A stretch of 64,000 bases of DNA, from assembly GCF_004118935.1 (NCBI RefSeq), contig NZ_CP035375.1, positions 868,001-932,000 on the forward strand, given 5' to 3'. Of this stretch, positions 53,044 through 61,977 are shown piece after piece (the stretch's first letter is position 1; each line of letters begins with the position of its first letter). This DNA is from Salinibacterium sp. UTAS2018 (lineage in GTDB: Bacteria > Actinomycetota > Actinomycetes > Actinomycetales > Microbacteriaceae). Made by a program: the position numbers and the translations under genes. The notes below the pieces were generated by a model, which did no database searches, was not told the DNA's origin, and saw only the letters and a list, made by a program, of their open reading frames with translations.

Positions 53044-54399
53044 ATGACTGACAACAACTATGACCTGCTCGTCATCGGCGCCGGAATGGCCGGCATTGCG
53101 GCCGCGAAGAAGACGGCGTCGCGCGGGTGCCGCGTCGGAATCGTGGATGCACTCCCCTACGGCGGCACGTGTGCGCTTCGTGGATGCGACCCCAAGAAGA
53201 TCCTTCGGCGCGCTGCAGAGATCGTCGACTCTGCCCGCCTCTTCGCCGACAAAGGAATCAACGCGGATGACCTCAGCGTCAATTGGGCTGACCTCATGCA
53301 GCACAAGCACGGCTTCACCGATCCGGTGCCCGAGAGCATGGAGAAGGGCCTCAAGGCGGCCGGCGTTGACACCCTGCACGGGATCGCGACGTTCATCGAC
53401 AACAACCACATCGAGATCGACGGCACGAAGTTTCAGGCGAATAAGTTCTTGATCGCTACCGGTGCGGTGCCCCGCGAGCTGGACTTTCCCGGCCACGAGC
53501 ACCTCACCGACAGCACCGGCTTTCTCAACCTCCCCGAGCTTCCGCGCCGGATAGCGTTCATCGGCGGTGGCTTCGTGTCGTTCGAGTTTGCGCACATCGC
53601 TGCCCGCGCGGGAAGCACCCCGGTCGTTATCGACCGCGGCCGCATTCCGCTGAAGGGTTTCGACCCCGACCTCGTCGAACTCTTGCTCAAGCGAGGCGAA
53701 AGCGCTGGCGTTGCGGTGCAGCGCGAAACGACCATTGCGAGCGTCGAGAAACTCGCCCAAGGATTCCGGGTCACGACCCAACAGGGCGGCACAGAATCCA
53801 CGCTGGATGTCGATCTTGTCGTGCATGGTGCCGGGCGCACCGCAGACCTCAGTCGATTGAATCTCGAAGCAGCCAATGTCGCGTTCGGCCCTCGCGGCAT
53901 CCAAGTTTCGGAGCACCTTCAGAGCACCACGAACCCTGACGTGTATGCGGCTGGCGATGCTGCAGATACCCCAGGGATGCCGCTGACACCGGTAGCGGTG
54001 TTCGAGGCGAAGATCGCGGCATCCAACATGTTGAAGCCGAATTCGGCGACACCGGATTACAGCGCCATTCCCACTGCGGTGTTCACCATTCCGGAGCTCG
54101 TCAGGGTCGGCATGCTCGAGCACGTGGCCAAGGAGAGCGGACTCGACGTTGACGTGCGATTTACCGACACGAGCGGATGGTTCTCCAACTACCGCATTGG
54201 TGAAACGACCGGTGCGACAAAGATTCTGGTCGACAAGAGCACCGACCGCATCATCGGCGCCCACCTCCTCGGCCACGACTATGCCGAACTCGCGAACACC
54301 ATCGCTCTCGCCATGAAGAACGGTCTCACCACGCGCCAAATCAAGTCGACAACTGCCGCGTACCCGTCGACCGGGTCAGATCTGGGGTCGATGGTCTGA
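53044..54399 (+). CDS. FAD-dependent pyridine-nucleotide disulfide oxidoreductase (mercuric/glutathione-reductase type)
   Basis: 451 residues; ATG 53044 follows AAAGGA. FAD-binding LLVIGAGMAGIAAAKKTA, redox-active disulfide GGTCALRGCDPKK, NAD(P)-binding RRIAFIGGGFVSFEFAHIAA, second FAD motif NPDVYAAGDAADTPG, and interface end TTAAYPSTGSDLGSMV. The usual interface His of glutathione reductase is not evident and there is no C-terminal Cys pair or N-terminal HMA domain of classical MerA, so calling it merA would go too far. Position behind a MerR-type promoter and a DF relic implies a role in thiol or metal detoxification. A 3' fragment of a second copy lies at 56432. Confidence 0.9.
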   Translation: MTDNNYDLLVIGAGMAGIAAAKKTASRGCRVGIVDALPYGGTCALRGCDPKKILRRAAEIVDSARLFADKGINADDLSVNWADLMQHKHGFTDPVPESMEKGLKAAGVDTLHGIATFIDNNHIEIDGTKFQANKFLIATGAVPRELDFPGHEHLTDSTGFLNLPELPRRIAFIGGGFVSFEFAHIAARAGSTPVVIDRGRIPLKGFDPDLVELLLKRGESAGVAVQRETTIASVEKLAQGFRVTTQQGGTESTLDVDLVVHGAGRTADLSRLNLEAANVAFGPRGIQVSEHLQSTTNPDVYAAGDAADTPGMPLTPVAVFEAKIAASNMLKPNSATPDYSAIPTAVFTIPELVRVGMLEHVAKESGLDVDVRFTDTSGWFSNYRIGETTGATKILVDKSTDRIIGAHLLGHDYAELANTIALAMKNGLTTRQIKSTTAAYPSTGSDLGSMV

Positions 54400-54408
54400 G
54401 GCGGTGAA

Positions 54409-54490
54409 GCGGCCCGAACACGGGCAGCCAGGAACGCGGGCACCCCCGCCTGCGCATGCGCCAAATTCCCTTCACGGTTAACCCGGATGC
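54409..54490 (+). pseudogene. Internal fragment of a glbO-like globin gene
   Basis: 82 bases match glbO 41197-41278 closely, in the region coding GPNTYSQERGHPR and MPFKVNPDA (here GPNTGSQERGHPRLRMRQIP). It starts ten bases after the flavoprotein stop and ends abruptly at a junction with a fragment of the 47635 gene (GGATGC/GTGGATCG). It covers a different part of glbO from the fragment at 49162. Confidence 0.87.
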
Positions 54491-54643
54491 GTGGATCGCG
54501 GCATATCCGTTGGGATACAGGGGGGTCGAGATGTCGTCTCGCGGAAACAGCCCGCCGACGTGATTGAAGAGGTTCTCGATCTGCGCGGTCTTCCGGACAC
54601 AGTGCTGCTCTCGGACGAGCTCACCGAGATTTAGGAGTTCTGA
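54491..54643 (+). pseudogene. Deleted copy of the hypothetical gene at 47635
   Basis: Matches 47866-48114: GATCGCGGC, then GACGT(C)GTCTCG, CAGCCCGC-GCCGACGTGAT, GAGGTTCTCGATCT, then after a gap of about 110 bases GACACAGTGCTGCT and GAGCTCACCGAGATTTA. The deletion joins two similar words (GATCTCGTGCGC and GATCTGCGCGAT), and a TAC codon has become TAG near the end. Confidence 0.85.
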
Positions 54644-54656
54644 TCGATGGGCGCCT

Positions 54657-55961
54657 TCATTCGGGAGTCGCGTCATCCTTCACGTTCCCTCGTAGCAACC
54701 CGGTCTGTCTGGGGTCTGGCGCGTCCGGGCCGCGGCGCGGGCGTTGGTGTTCAGTGTCTCCCCCGCCGACTTGGTTGCTGCGTTCGGTGAGCGCGACGAG
54801 CGCTAGGTGCCGGTCGGCGGTCCAGCAAATCAGCTTGCCTTTGTGGTCCTTGTTGCGGCCGAGGATGCCAGCTTCTGCGAGTTGCACGAGTGCTCGGTGC
54901 GCCGCGGCGGGAGAAACTTGGTGCCGCGCTGCGACCGTTTCGATCGTGAGAACTGGCTCCGTAGCTAGCGCGTCGAGAATGCGCAGAACGACGGCATCGC
55001 GGCGGGGCGTTGCCGGCGAGACACCTTCGGCTTGTCGATATCGCACCAGCGCGTTCCGGATTTCATCATCGACCGCCGCGATGTCGTCGGAGAGCCGCAC
55101 TGCATTTGCTGCGGCGAGCTCGGCGGCGTTAGCGAATGCGATGATCCAGTCATCCAGGCGTGGTGGATCTTCTCGGAACGCGGTGAGCCCGGCTACATAG
55201 TCGTTGACGTCGCCGGCGAAGACAGTGCTGATGGGGATGAGGGTGTTTCTGAGAGCATCCGTGCGGCGAAGAACGGTGTGGATGAGGGCACGCCCGGTTC
55301 GGCCATTGCCGTCAATAAAGGGGTGGATGGTTTCGAATTGCGCATGGGCGATCGCCGCGCGCACCACAGGGTTTCCGTGGGTTGCGGTCACGAAACGACT
55401 GAGATCGTCGACGAGCCGTCGCACTTCGGATTCCGGCGGGGGCACGAAGTCGGCGCGGAGCGGACTCCAGCCGGATCCGCCCACCCAGTTTTGTTCGGTA
55501 CGCAATCCCGCATCCAGCCCGGGTTCGATCACGTGCTGCAGCTGTTCAAGGTCAGCCGTCGTGACGGGGCGTTCTCGGTCGGCGAGGGAGGCGATTGCTT
55601 CTTCCGTGGCGCGAACGTTGGCCACAACATCCAAGGCAACACGAGTGCCGTGCTGAAGTAACTCTGCGATCGCAAGCTTCTTGGGGGTGATCCGGTTGCC
55701 TTCGATCCAGGATGAGGAGATGCTCTCGGAGCGGATCAGCAGGTGGTTGAGGTACCCGCCACGAGCACCGATTCTCTCGTCGGCGCGGGCGAGCACCGCG
55801 AGCGCATCCTCTGCCGCTTGCTGCGCTTCTTGGCCGAGTTGAGGAAGCTGCTCCCCCAGTTCGCCGGGCACGTACGCGCGGTAGCGGCCGGGCGCTCGGT
55901 CTTTGCGACTGAGGTGTGCGGCATCCTGAGGGTTCCAGCGCAGGTCGACGGAGAAGGCCAT
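54657..55961 (-). CDS. Fic-domain protein, intact class II type
   Basis: 434 residues. The Fic active site HPFIDGNGRTGR (residues 213-224) is intact. The N-terminal inhibitory helix carries S83xxxE87-G88-N89 (SSSWIEGNRI), which marks a class II, self-inhibited Fic enzyme that needs no separate antitoxin. Fic_N precedes it (GRYRAYVPGELGEQLPQL), and a winged helix (VLTIETVAARHQVSPAAAHRA) follows, so it may also bind DNA. It transfers AMP or similar groups to protein targets. It is unrelated in type to the broken Fic at 46824. Confidence 0.93.
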   Translation of the reverse strand: MAFSVDLRWNPQDAAHLSRKDRAPGRYRAYVPGELGEQLPQLGQEAQQAAEDALAVLARADERIGARGGYLNHLLIRSESISSSWIEGNRITPKKLAIAELLQHGTRVALDVVANVRATEEAIASLADRERPVTTADLEQLQHVIEPGLDAGLRTEQNWVGGSGWSPLRADFVPPPESEVRRLVDDLSRFVTATHGNPVVRAAIAHAQFETIHPFIDGNGRTGRALIHTVLRRTDALRNTLIPISTVFAGDVNDYVAGLTAFREDPPRLDDWIIAFANAAELAAANAVRLSDDIAAVDDEIRNALVRYRQAEGVSPATPRRDAVVLRILDALATEPVLTIETVAARHQVSPAAAHRALVQLAEAGILGRNKDHKGKLICWTADRHLALVALTERSNQVGGGDTEHQRPRRGPDAPDPRQTGLLRGNVKDDATPE

Positions 55962-56121
55962 GAGAACTGCTCCTAATGTGGGTGGCTGGTGCGCTAAATC
56001 AACTTTAGCCGCTTTAAAGGTGATATTAGATGTTCGCCGTCACGTTCGTGATTTCTGCGTTCGGCCGCGGCGTTCGTCAGCGTTTCAGCTTCACGCACAC
56101 TTCAAGGGTTACCGTGAAGGC

Positions 56122-56421
56122 ATGGAGATCACGCTGCAATACTTCGAGGGCTGCCCCAACTGGAAGGTTGCCGACCAGCACATCACCGAACTCGTACAAG
56201 AGTTCCCGGAGATCACGGTGTCGCGACACCTGGTCGACACGGTTGAAGAAGCTGAGCGCGTGGGGTTCCGCGGGTCGCCGAGCATCCTCTTCGATGGCGT
56301 GGATCCCTTTGCCCAGCCGGATGCCCCGGTCGGGCTCGCCTGCCGCCGTTACATCACCCCGGATGGCTTTGCCGGCGCGCCCACTGTCGACCAGTTGCGA
56401 GAGAAGCTGCGGAGTTCGTAG
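56122..56421 (+). CDS. Thioredoxin-fold 'DF family (seleno)protein', copy 2
   Basis: 99 residues, differing from copy 1 at six positions (among them QEFPE for QEFPQ, DTVEE for DSVDE, and a final S for L). The CPNW Cys and the GFRGSP cis-Pro loop are kept, so the protein should be functional. Its upstream region is the decayed third promoter copy (TTCAGC in place of TTGACC at about 56085), so expression may be lower or differently controlled. It is followed at once by the flavoprotein remnant. Confidence 0.83.
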   Translation: MEITLQYFEGCPNWKVADQHITELVQEFPEITVSRHLVDTVEEAERVGFRGSPSILFDGVDPFAQPDAPVGLACRRYITPDGFAGAPTVDQLREKLRSS

Positions 56422-56431
56422 CCGCTACGTT

Positions 56432-56629
56432 GGCATGCGATTCCCAAACATATGCGACTGGTTTTCCGACTAACGCTTTGGTGAAATGATCGGAGCAGCA
56501 AGGGTTCTGGTCGACAAGAGCACCGACCGCACCGTAGGCGACTACCTTCTCAGCCACGAATATGCCGAACTCGCGAACACGATCGCACTCCATATGAAGA
56601 ACGGCCTCACCACACGCCATACTGGGCCC
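56432..56629 (+). pseudogene. 3' remnant of a second flavoprotein gene
   Basis: Aligns with 54153-54345 of the intact oxidoreductase gene; recognisable peptide VLVDKSTDRTVGDYLLSHEY and AELANTIALHMKNGLTTRH. An in-frame TAA (near 56471) replaces a Tyr codon and everything upstream is missing. Downstream of that stop the frame is open and runs directly into the HNH endonuclease gene. Confidence 0.9.
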
Positions 56630-58054
56630 ATGTATTCACGATCTGATGGCACTGAAGTTGCCGCTGCCGAGACGCTAGCGCTGTGGGCACCTGTGGCTTA
56701 CGAGACACTCAAAGAAGTTGCCCAGCAATACAACGGCACGATTACCTACAAGAAACTCGCGCTGCTCTTGCAAAGCAGAACGGGCATCAAAACTGATCAG
56801 CTAATCAAATATTGGATTGGCGATGTTCTTGAGATCGCAGCGCAACGTGCAGCTGAAGCTGAAGAGCCGCCGCTGACATCGCTCTGCATCCGTGCCGACG
56901 GGTCCATGGGGCCAGGGTACGAGGGGGCGCCTCGGTTCAGAGCAGAAAGCACAGCTTCGGATGTTGACGATTTGGCTGCCGAGCACAGGCTGCTCTGCTA
57001 CAAGCGTTACGCCAAAGATCTGCCGGAAGATGGCGGACAGCCGACGCTCACCCCGCAGGTTACAGTCCGGCGCCGCAATAGCCTCCTACCCAGTGCCGAC
57101 GCTGTCTGGCTCGAAGATCTAATCAAGTACGGCCGTCTATCGGTGAACGACCTCGTTCCGTTTAGCACCCACGTACAAGTTGCGAAGCTCTTCGGCCATA
57201 ATTTCAAAGGCCACCAAAGAGCGACGATACGGCTCGATGACACCACAGAAGTCTGGTTCCCGAAGATGTACGAGAACAAGGACTGGGCCAACACAATCTC
57301 CCCCAGCGGCGACACGATCACCATGGTTCCTGTTCTCGGGGGCGAGTACGCAGATGTGATGGAGTCGAAGCAACTTCGGGAATATGTATTCACCTTCGGC
57401 CACATGAAGTCCCGACCAGGCCCCAACTATTACGCGTTCCTTGGAGTTTTCAAGGGTGAGTCAGAATTTTCAGATAACACTAAATGGGTACATCGACGCG
57501 TAGCGGACACCATTCACTTCGACGGTAACGGCTGGTTCAGCTTTGAGCCCACAATTGTTCGCGGTGTCCTAAACGACCAGCTCGCCGAGGCTGCAGCCGC
57601 TGACCCGAAGCTGACTGCTGCGATTCAAAGAGACTTCGATAATGGGGTGTATCGCGTTGAGGATCAGACTGGAACGACCAAGGTACGCGGGAGTGCCCAG
57701 CGTGTCTTCTCAAAGGCCGTGAAGTCTAACTACGGCGGAGAATGCGCCGTCACGGGCATCAGGACGCCCGCGTTCTTGGTGGCGTCCCATATCGTTCCAT
57801 GGAGCGATGATAAGAAGATTCGCACCGACCCCACCAACGGCATCTGCCTATCGACCTTTGTCGATCGCGCCTTTGACTCGGGCTTCCTCGAAATTACTCC
57901 CAACGGGCGCACTTTGGTCCGCTGGGGCAAAGTCAAGAACGACCCGATCCTCAAAGCCGAGCTGAGAAAGATCGATGACGTGGAAATAGCTAAACCTGCA
58001 GTGAGTGAACCTGACCCTGCGAAGCTAGCGCGACGAATTGAGCTTGGGTACTGA
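56630..58054 (+). CDS. HNH endonuclease, candidate modification-dependent (type IV-like) restriction enzyme
   Basis: 474 residues from ATG 56630. The frame is open 48 codons further up, but those codons belong to the flavoprotein remnant. N-terminal third: helical, winged-helix-like (ETLKEVAQQYNGTITYKKLA). Middle: a beta-rich domain (HNFKGHQRATIRLDDTTEVW, FTFGHMKSRPGPNYYAFLG) that could read DNA. C-terminus: HNH_2-type nuclease, CAVTGI then LVASHIVPWSDDKKIRTDP and NGICLSTFVDRAFDSGFLE. The His and Asn of the site are present; the third position is Val, as in some HNH_2 relatives. Base composition is less GC-rich than the core genes. Function as restriction enzyme is inference. Confidence 0.82.
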   Translation: MYSRSDGTEVAAAETLALWAPVAYETLKEVAQQYNGTITYKKLALLLQSRTGIKTDQLIKYWIGDVLEIAAQRAAEAEEPPLTSLCIRADGSMGPGYEGAPRFRAESTASDVDDLAAEHRLLCYKRYAKDLPEDGGQPTLTPQVTVRRRNSLLPSADAVWLEDLIKYGRLSVNDLVPFSTHVQVAKLFGHNFKGHQRATIRLDDTTEVWFPKMYENKDWANTISPSGDTITMVPVLGGEYADVMESKQLREYVFTFGHMKSRPGPNYYAFLGVFKGESEFSDNTKWVHRRVADTIHFDGNGWFSFEPTIVRGVLNDQLAEAAAADPKLTAAIQRDFDNGVYRVEDQTGTTKVRGSAQRVFSKAVKSNYGGECAVTGIRTPAFLVASHIVPWSDDKKIRTDPTNGICLSTFVDRAFDSGFLEITPNGRTLVRWGKVKNDPILKAELRKIDDVEIAKPAVSEPDPAKLARRIELGY

Positions 58055-58434
<380 letters not shown>

Positions 58435-59289
58435 ATGCCCTTCGCCGCCACTGTAGTCCGCGTGATGATTGCCTCCCCGTCCGATGTACCTGAGGCTCGC
58501 AATGCCGTTGAGAAAGCCGTCCACGGCTGGAACGATGCGAATGCTGCCAAGAAGGGAGTGATACTTCACCCGTGGCGTTGGGAAACGTCAGCCGTCCCTG
58601 TGCTTGGAGGCCATCCCCAGGCGCTCATCAATGCGCAAGGACTCGATAGCGCGGACGTAGTGATTGCCCTGTTCGGGAGTCGCCTAGGATCACCTACGGC
58701 CGACGCCGTATCCGGCACGGTCGAGGAGATCGGCAAGGCTTCGGACGGCGGCAAACCCGTTCACGTTTATTTCTCGACCGAACCGCTCCCGTATGACGTC
58801 GATACGAAACAGCTTGAAGGCCTGCGTGTCTTCAAAGAGCAGATTCAGACAGCCGGGTTATATGGCGAGTTCAGCAATCCCAGCCAGTTGGAACACGAGG
58901 TTTGGAAGGCGATAGAGCACGACCTCGCATCGATGGCACTCGACGGTCCGGTCGCAGCGGCGACAGCCAAGCCCTCAGTAGAGTTCGAGGTTCAGCCCGG
59001 GTCAGAGGCGTACGTCAAGTACAACTCGAAGGGGGTGCCGAAGAATGCCACACGTCGATGGATCGATGTCACAAACGTCGGGACTACCGACGCCGAAGGC
59101 GTGACGTTCCAAACCGCTGGCGAACACGGCGGGTTCTGGATCGGTGCCGACGACGAGCCCACGATCGTTCACAAGGGTCAGACGCGCCGCATTGGGATCG
59201 AACTAATGCTGGTCGCAGGAGCTCAACGAATCGTGCGCGTCACCTGGGTTGAAGACGGTGAAGAGAAGTCGAAAGACTTCCACATCTAG
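58435..59289 (+). CDS. DUF4062/TIR-like-domain protein, putative defence effector or sensor
   Basis: 284 residues. The N-terminal 165 residues show VRVMIASPSDVPEARNAVEKAV, a WRWETSAVPVLGGHPQALIN segment, then DSADVVIALFGSRLGSPTAD and SGTVEEIGKASDGGKPVHVYFS, the pattern of the DUF4062 fold, a relative of TIR and nucleotide-processing domains. The remainder (about 180-284) is beta-rich (RRWIDVTNVGTTDAEGVTF) and resembles an Ig-like sandwich. Related proteins occur in defence islands. The (CA)18 run upstream could make expression variable. Whether it is enzymatic is unknown. Confidence 0.75.
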   Translation: MPFAATVVRVMIASPSDVPEARNAVEKAVHGWNDANAAKKGVILHPWRWETSAVPVLGGHPQALINAQGLDSADVVIALFGSRLGSPTADAVSGTVEEIGKASDGGKPVHVYFSTEPLPYDVDTKQLEGLRVFKEQIQTAGLYGEFSNPSQLEHEVWKAIEHDLASMALDGPVAAATAKPSVEFEVQPGSEAYVKYNSKGVPKNATRRWIDVTNVGTTDAEGVTFQTAGEHGGFWIGADDEPTIVHKGQTRRIGIELMLVAGAQRIVRVTWVEDGEEKSKDFHI

Positions 59290-59464
59290 CTCAAAACCCC
59301 ACGAACGAACGGTGGCCCTTCGGGAGCAGTCTCGGCTTCCGGTTCCCAAGAGCAGAGCAGAAACACCAAAGCCCGCCATGTCTGACACGTGAGTTGCAGA
59401 AAAAAACGGCAGCGTCTATATGGCACCGTGTCACCCTCCAGCAGATCCTTCAGCGGGCATGTTC

Positions 59465-60352
59465 CTACTCTGCACGCTCGATGGTGCACTGATCCAGCAA
59501 ATGCGCCAGAAAGCTGTAGGCTGCAAGACGCTCCATCGCTTGCTGCTCGGTGAATTCGTCGCGAGTGTGAGTGGTCACGTTTCGCACTGTGAGGTTTAGT
59601 CCGGTGGCCAAGCCGTTCGATGCCTCCGCAAGTGGTTCGAGGCCTCCGCGCATGCTCTTGACGGTCTTGTCATCAGCGCTGCCCGGCCAGGTCAGCTTCG
59701 GTTTGCCACAGGTGGGCGCGCCCGGCGACAAGCTCTGCTGCCAGAACACGGTGTCATCTACATCATTGCGCTTCAGCTTCGTTTTCCAGTGGACCGTCAG
59801 ACCTTCCGCCGATTCCCTTACTGCTACCCGGTACTGATGGGCCGTCCAATGCGCTGCCGCACCTGACCAAACGACAGGATGAAGCTGAGCGGGAGCGAAG
59901 CTTGGCAGGCTTGAATCCGCTGAGGCGCGCGCATCGATGAGCATTGCTTCCAATCGACCTTTTATATTCGCGGCTGCCATCCGAATATCGCGAGGCGCGA
60001 GCGGAGCCTTTGGTGAGGACATCAACGACCAGTTAGAAATTGGGTCGATGAGGCCGAATCCAGCAACTGCAATGTATGCACCGGTCACCGCAACTGCCCG
60101 AGCAGCCAATCCTGCGGCTTCTGCGACGTCCAGTTCGAGGCTGCGCACGAGGCCGGGATCTTGGTTGTCTTTTGTCCAAACGGTTGGGAGAAGACCTCGT
60201 GAAGACATGTGGTTAGATTCCTGTTGAGTTTTCATCCACGTGTCAAAGGCGGTTTCAAAACACTGGACGGCTTCGCGTGGCCGCCGTAGGTAATCCTCGC
60301 CGTACTCGCTCAACGTCGCCCCCTCCCCATAAGTGATCGCGCGGCTGGACAC
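59465..60352 (-). CDS. TIGR02391-like (Ymh) protein with HEPN-type RNxxxH motif
   Basis: Up to 295 residues from GTG 60352; ATG 60208 (MSSRGLLPTVWTK, behind CAGGAA) is an equally possible start. The C-terminal domain is typical of TIGR02391: LHPVVWSGAAAHWTAHQYRV, then LKRNDVDDTVFWQQSLS and LTVRNVTTHTRDEFTEQQAMERL. The R-N-V-T-T-H string fits the HEPN ribonuclease motif Rx4-6H, and the domain is often seen in phage-defence loci. The N-terminal part is helical with no known motif. It converges with the DUF4062-like gene. Confidence 0.75.
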   Translation of the reverse strand: MSSRAITYGEGATLSEYGEDYLRRPREAVQCFETAFDTWMKTQQESNHMSSRGLLPTVWTKDNQDPGLVRSLELDVAEAAGLAARAVAVTGAYIAVAGFGLIDPISNWSLMSSPKAPLAPRDIRMAAANIKGRLEAMLIDARASADSSLPSFAPAQLHPVVWSGAAAHWTAHQYRVAVRESAEGLTVHWKTKLKRNDVDDTVFWQQSLSPGAPTCGKPKLTWPGSADDKTVKSMRGGLEPLAEASNGLATGLNLTVRNVTTHTRDEFTEQQAMERLAAYSFLAHLLDQCTIERAE

Positions 60353-60937
60353 GCGATCCTTGATCGACTCAGCCTATGGCGGAAGTGACCGTTAGGTATC
60401 CATCGGAAGCCGATTATCTAACGCACCCAGGCCATTCCGAGCGATTACGCAAACACCGTCACCTTTGCGGGCAGGGGGGGTAAATTACCGAGTCGCTGAA
60501 AACAAGTGGTCTTACACCCAGACTAAAAAAGGACAGGAAGCGGCGAGGGCAAAAACCGAGGTGCGGCGCTGCTCAGCAATTGAGACGGCGGGCTCTTGCT
60601 CATCCCGAGTCATGCCCTGGCGTGTGAGGTCCTGTCCGAAATGGCGCACATTGGGACTTGGCACGAGAACCTCTTGGTTGGCTTCTAGAGCCGTTTTAGC
60701 TCCAGCACACATGCCACTAAAGTCCCGAATCGGATGGGATTTGGGGTGCTGGAGATTCAAGACACTCTCAGAGATGAGTCGGGTCGCAGGAGGTCGACTG
60801 CACGCTGAAGCTCTTAGAGTTTTCGTATGGCCCGCACTGGCTAGGTTGAAAGCCGATATGGTCGACTGAGTGCCAGCGGACCTCCAACGAAATTTGGCAC
60901 CAAAGTATTCGACGACGACCTATCGGAAGAGACCATT
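60353..60937. other. 585-bp region with no convincing gene
   Basis: It holds a two-step hairpin at 60390-60423 (CGTTAG/CTAACG outside, ATCGG/CCGAT inside), probably within the promoter region of the TIGR02391-like gene, and a G7 run at 60474-60480. Open frames on both strands exist but their composition is not protein-like. Confidence 0.6.
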
Positions 60938-61066
60938 GTGGATGGCTTCGAACTCATAGCATCACTGGTCAAGAGCCTCGCCTGGCCCGCAACAGTGATG
61001 GCCATTGCCCTCCTCTTCAGGCGACCCATCGTTAAGGTCATTGACCGGATGGCTAAGCGAGTCTGA
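60938..61066 (+). CDS. Very small single-helix membrane protein
   Basis: 42 residues from GTG 60938: MDGFELIASLVKSLAWPATV leads into MAIALLFRRPIVKVIDRMAK. The frame remains protein-like 20 codons further upstream (KFGTKVFDDDLSEETIV) without a normal start codon, so the true start may be non-canonical or the 5' end may be lost. It ends three bases before the ATG of the next gene, suggesting a joint transcript, and could be a membrane anchor or partner of that protein. Confidence 0.5.
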   Translation: MDGFELIASLVKSLAWPATVMAIALLFRRPIVKVIDRMAKRV

Positions 61067-61069
61067 AAA

Positions 61070-61531
61070 ATGACCGAAGTGCGCGCGTGGAAGGTCCGTG
61101 CGAAGTTCGCCCAGAAGACCTCTCAAATCAATCAGGAAATCGCGGACGAAGCATCGACCATCGATCCTCCCATTCCGTCTAGCGACGTCCCCGTCTATTC
61201 GGGCGAAACACCACGAGAAATCGTCATGCTCGCGTGGCTGAAATTCGAAGAAGGCCTTGCTAAGGCGGCAGAGTTCGCAGGTATGACGTCTGGCGGTGGC
61301 CCTGTCTTCTCGCGTGCTAAGCGATTCCTTCCCCCCGACGTCCAGAAGCGTGTACGCGACTTGCAGAAGCTCAGAAACGAAGCGGTTCATATGAGAGATT
61401 TTTCTGTGTCCACTGAGAGTGCACTCGACTACGCAAGAGCGGCAAGCAAGCTTGGAGCGATAATCCGCCATCCAGCAATCCTCATGGGCATGAAAAACCG
61501 GTACCAAGAGAGTGAGGCCTCGAAGAGCTGA
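61070..61531 (+). CDS. Small HEPN-like protein with RNxxxH motif
   Basis: 153 residues. All-helical; the end LQKLRNEAVHMRDFSVSTES followed by ALDYARAASKLGAIIRH matches the second half of HEPN domains, with R-N-E-A-V-H as the likely ribonuclease motif. The first half has VMLAWLKFEEGLAKAAEFAG, the other HEPN helix pair. HEPN proteins serve as toxins or defence RNases, often with a nucleotidyltransferase partner; none is visible here, but the upstream membrane peptide may be a partner. The start ATG is at 61070. Confidence 0.72.
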   Translation: MTEVRAWKVRAKFAQKTSQINQEIADEASTIDPPIPSSDVPVYSGETPREIVMLAWLKFEEGLAKAAEFAGMTSGGGPVFSRAKRFLPPDVQKRVRDLQKLRNEAVHMRDFSVSTESALDYARAASKLGAIIRHPAILMGMKNRYQESEASKS

Positions 61532-61977
61532 GATCGCAGTCGGAAGTTCAACTGCGAATCGATGAGTGCGTGGGCCGGACGTGGACCCCGGATTGCGTTG
61601 GAGGCGATCCGATGACTGGATCGATCGGCACTTCTGTCGACGGGGTTGCCCTAACTGCACAACCCTGAAGAGATTTGCGATCAGGTGTGTTCCCACAACA
61701 AGCTCTTCCGCTCGACAGTCTCGCATCCCTACAGATTCGAGACGTCTTGTAGGTGCCTCACCGCCGTCCCCACTCACTCCTGATTCTCCGCGGCGCATAA
61801 TTCAGAATGAGTTCTCATATCTATGTGTCCCGACCATCTGATCAAATCAGTAGACATATCAATAGTTATGAGGCACCTCTGCCCAAAGCACGAAACTGAT
61901 CGGCTTTGCCCAAGTTTCAATACGAACGCAGCTGACCGAGCGTCACGACCGTAGTTCTCCCAAGCACTAGATTCGCT
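61532..61977. other. 446-bp region without recognisable genes
   Basis: It lies between the HEPN-like gene and the CitE fragment. It is less GC-rich toward 61830-61920. No gene, RNA or repeat was recognised. Confidence 0.6.

Noticed and set aside
53044-54399. Naming the flavoprotein merA
   Set aside because: The redox-active CxxxxxC site fits, but the C-terminal Cys pair and HMA domain of mercuric reductase are absent.
60465-60869. 134-codon plus-strand frame
   Set aside because: No domain, unusual composition, no ribosome site; stop-free by chance in a GC-rich stretch.
60962-61798. 278-codon open frame on the minus strand
   Set aside because: It is antisense to the HEPN-like gene, has high Arg/Cys/His content and no family likeness; the plus-strand genes explain the region better.
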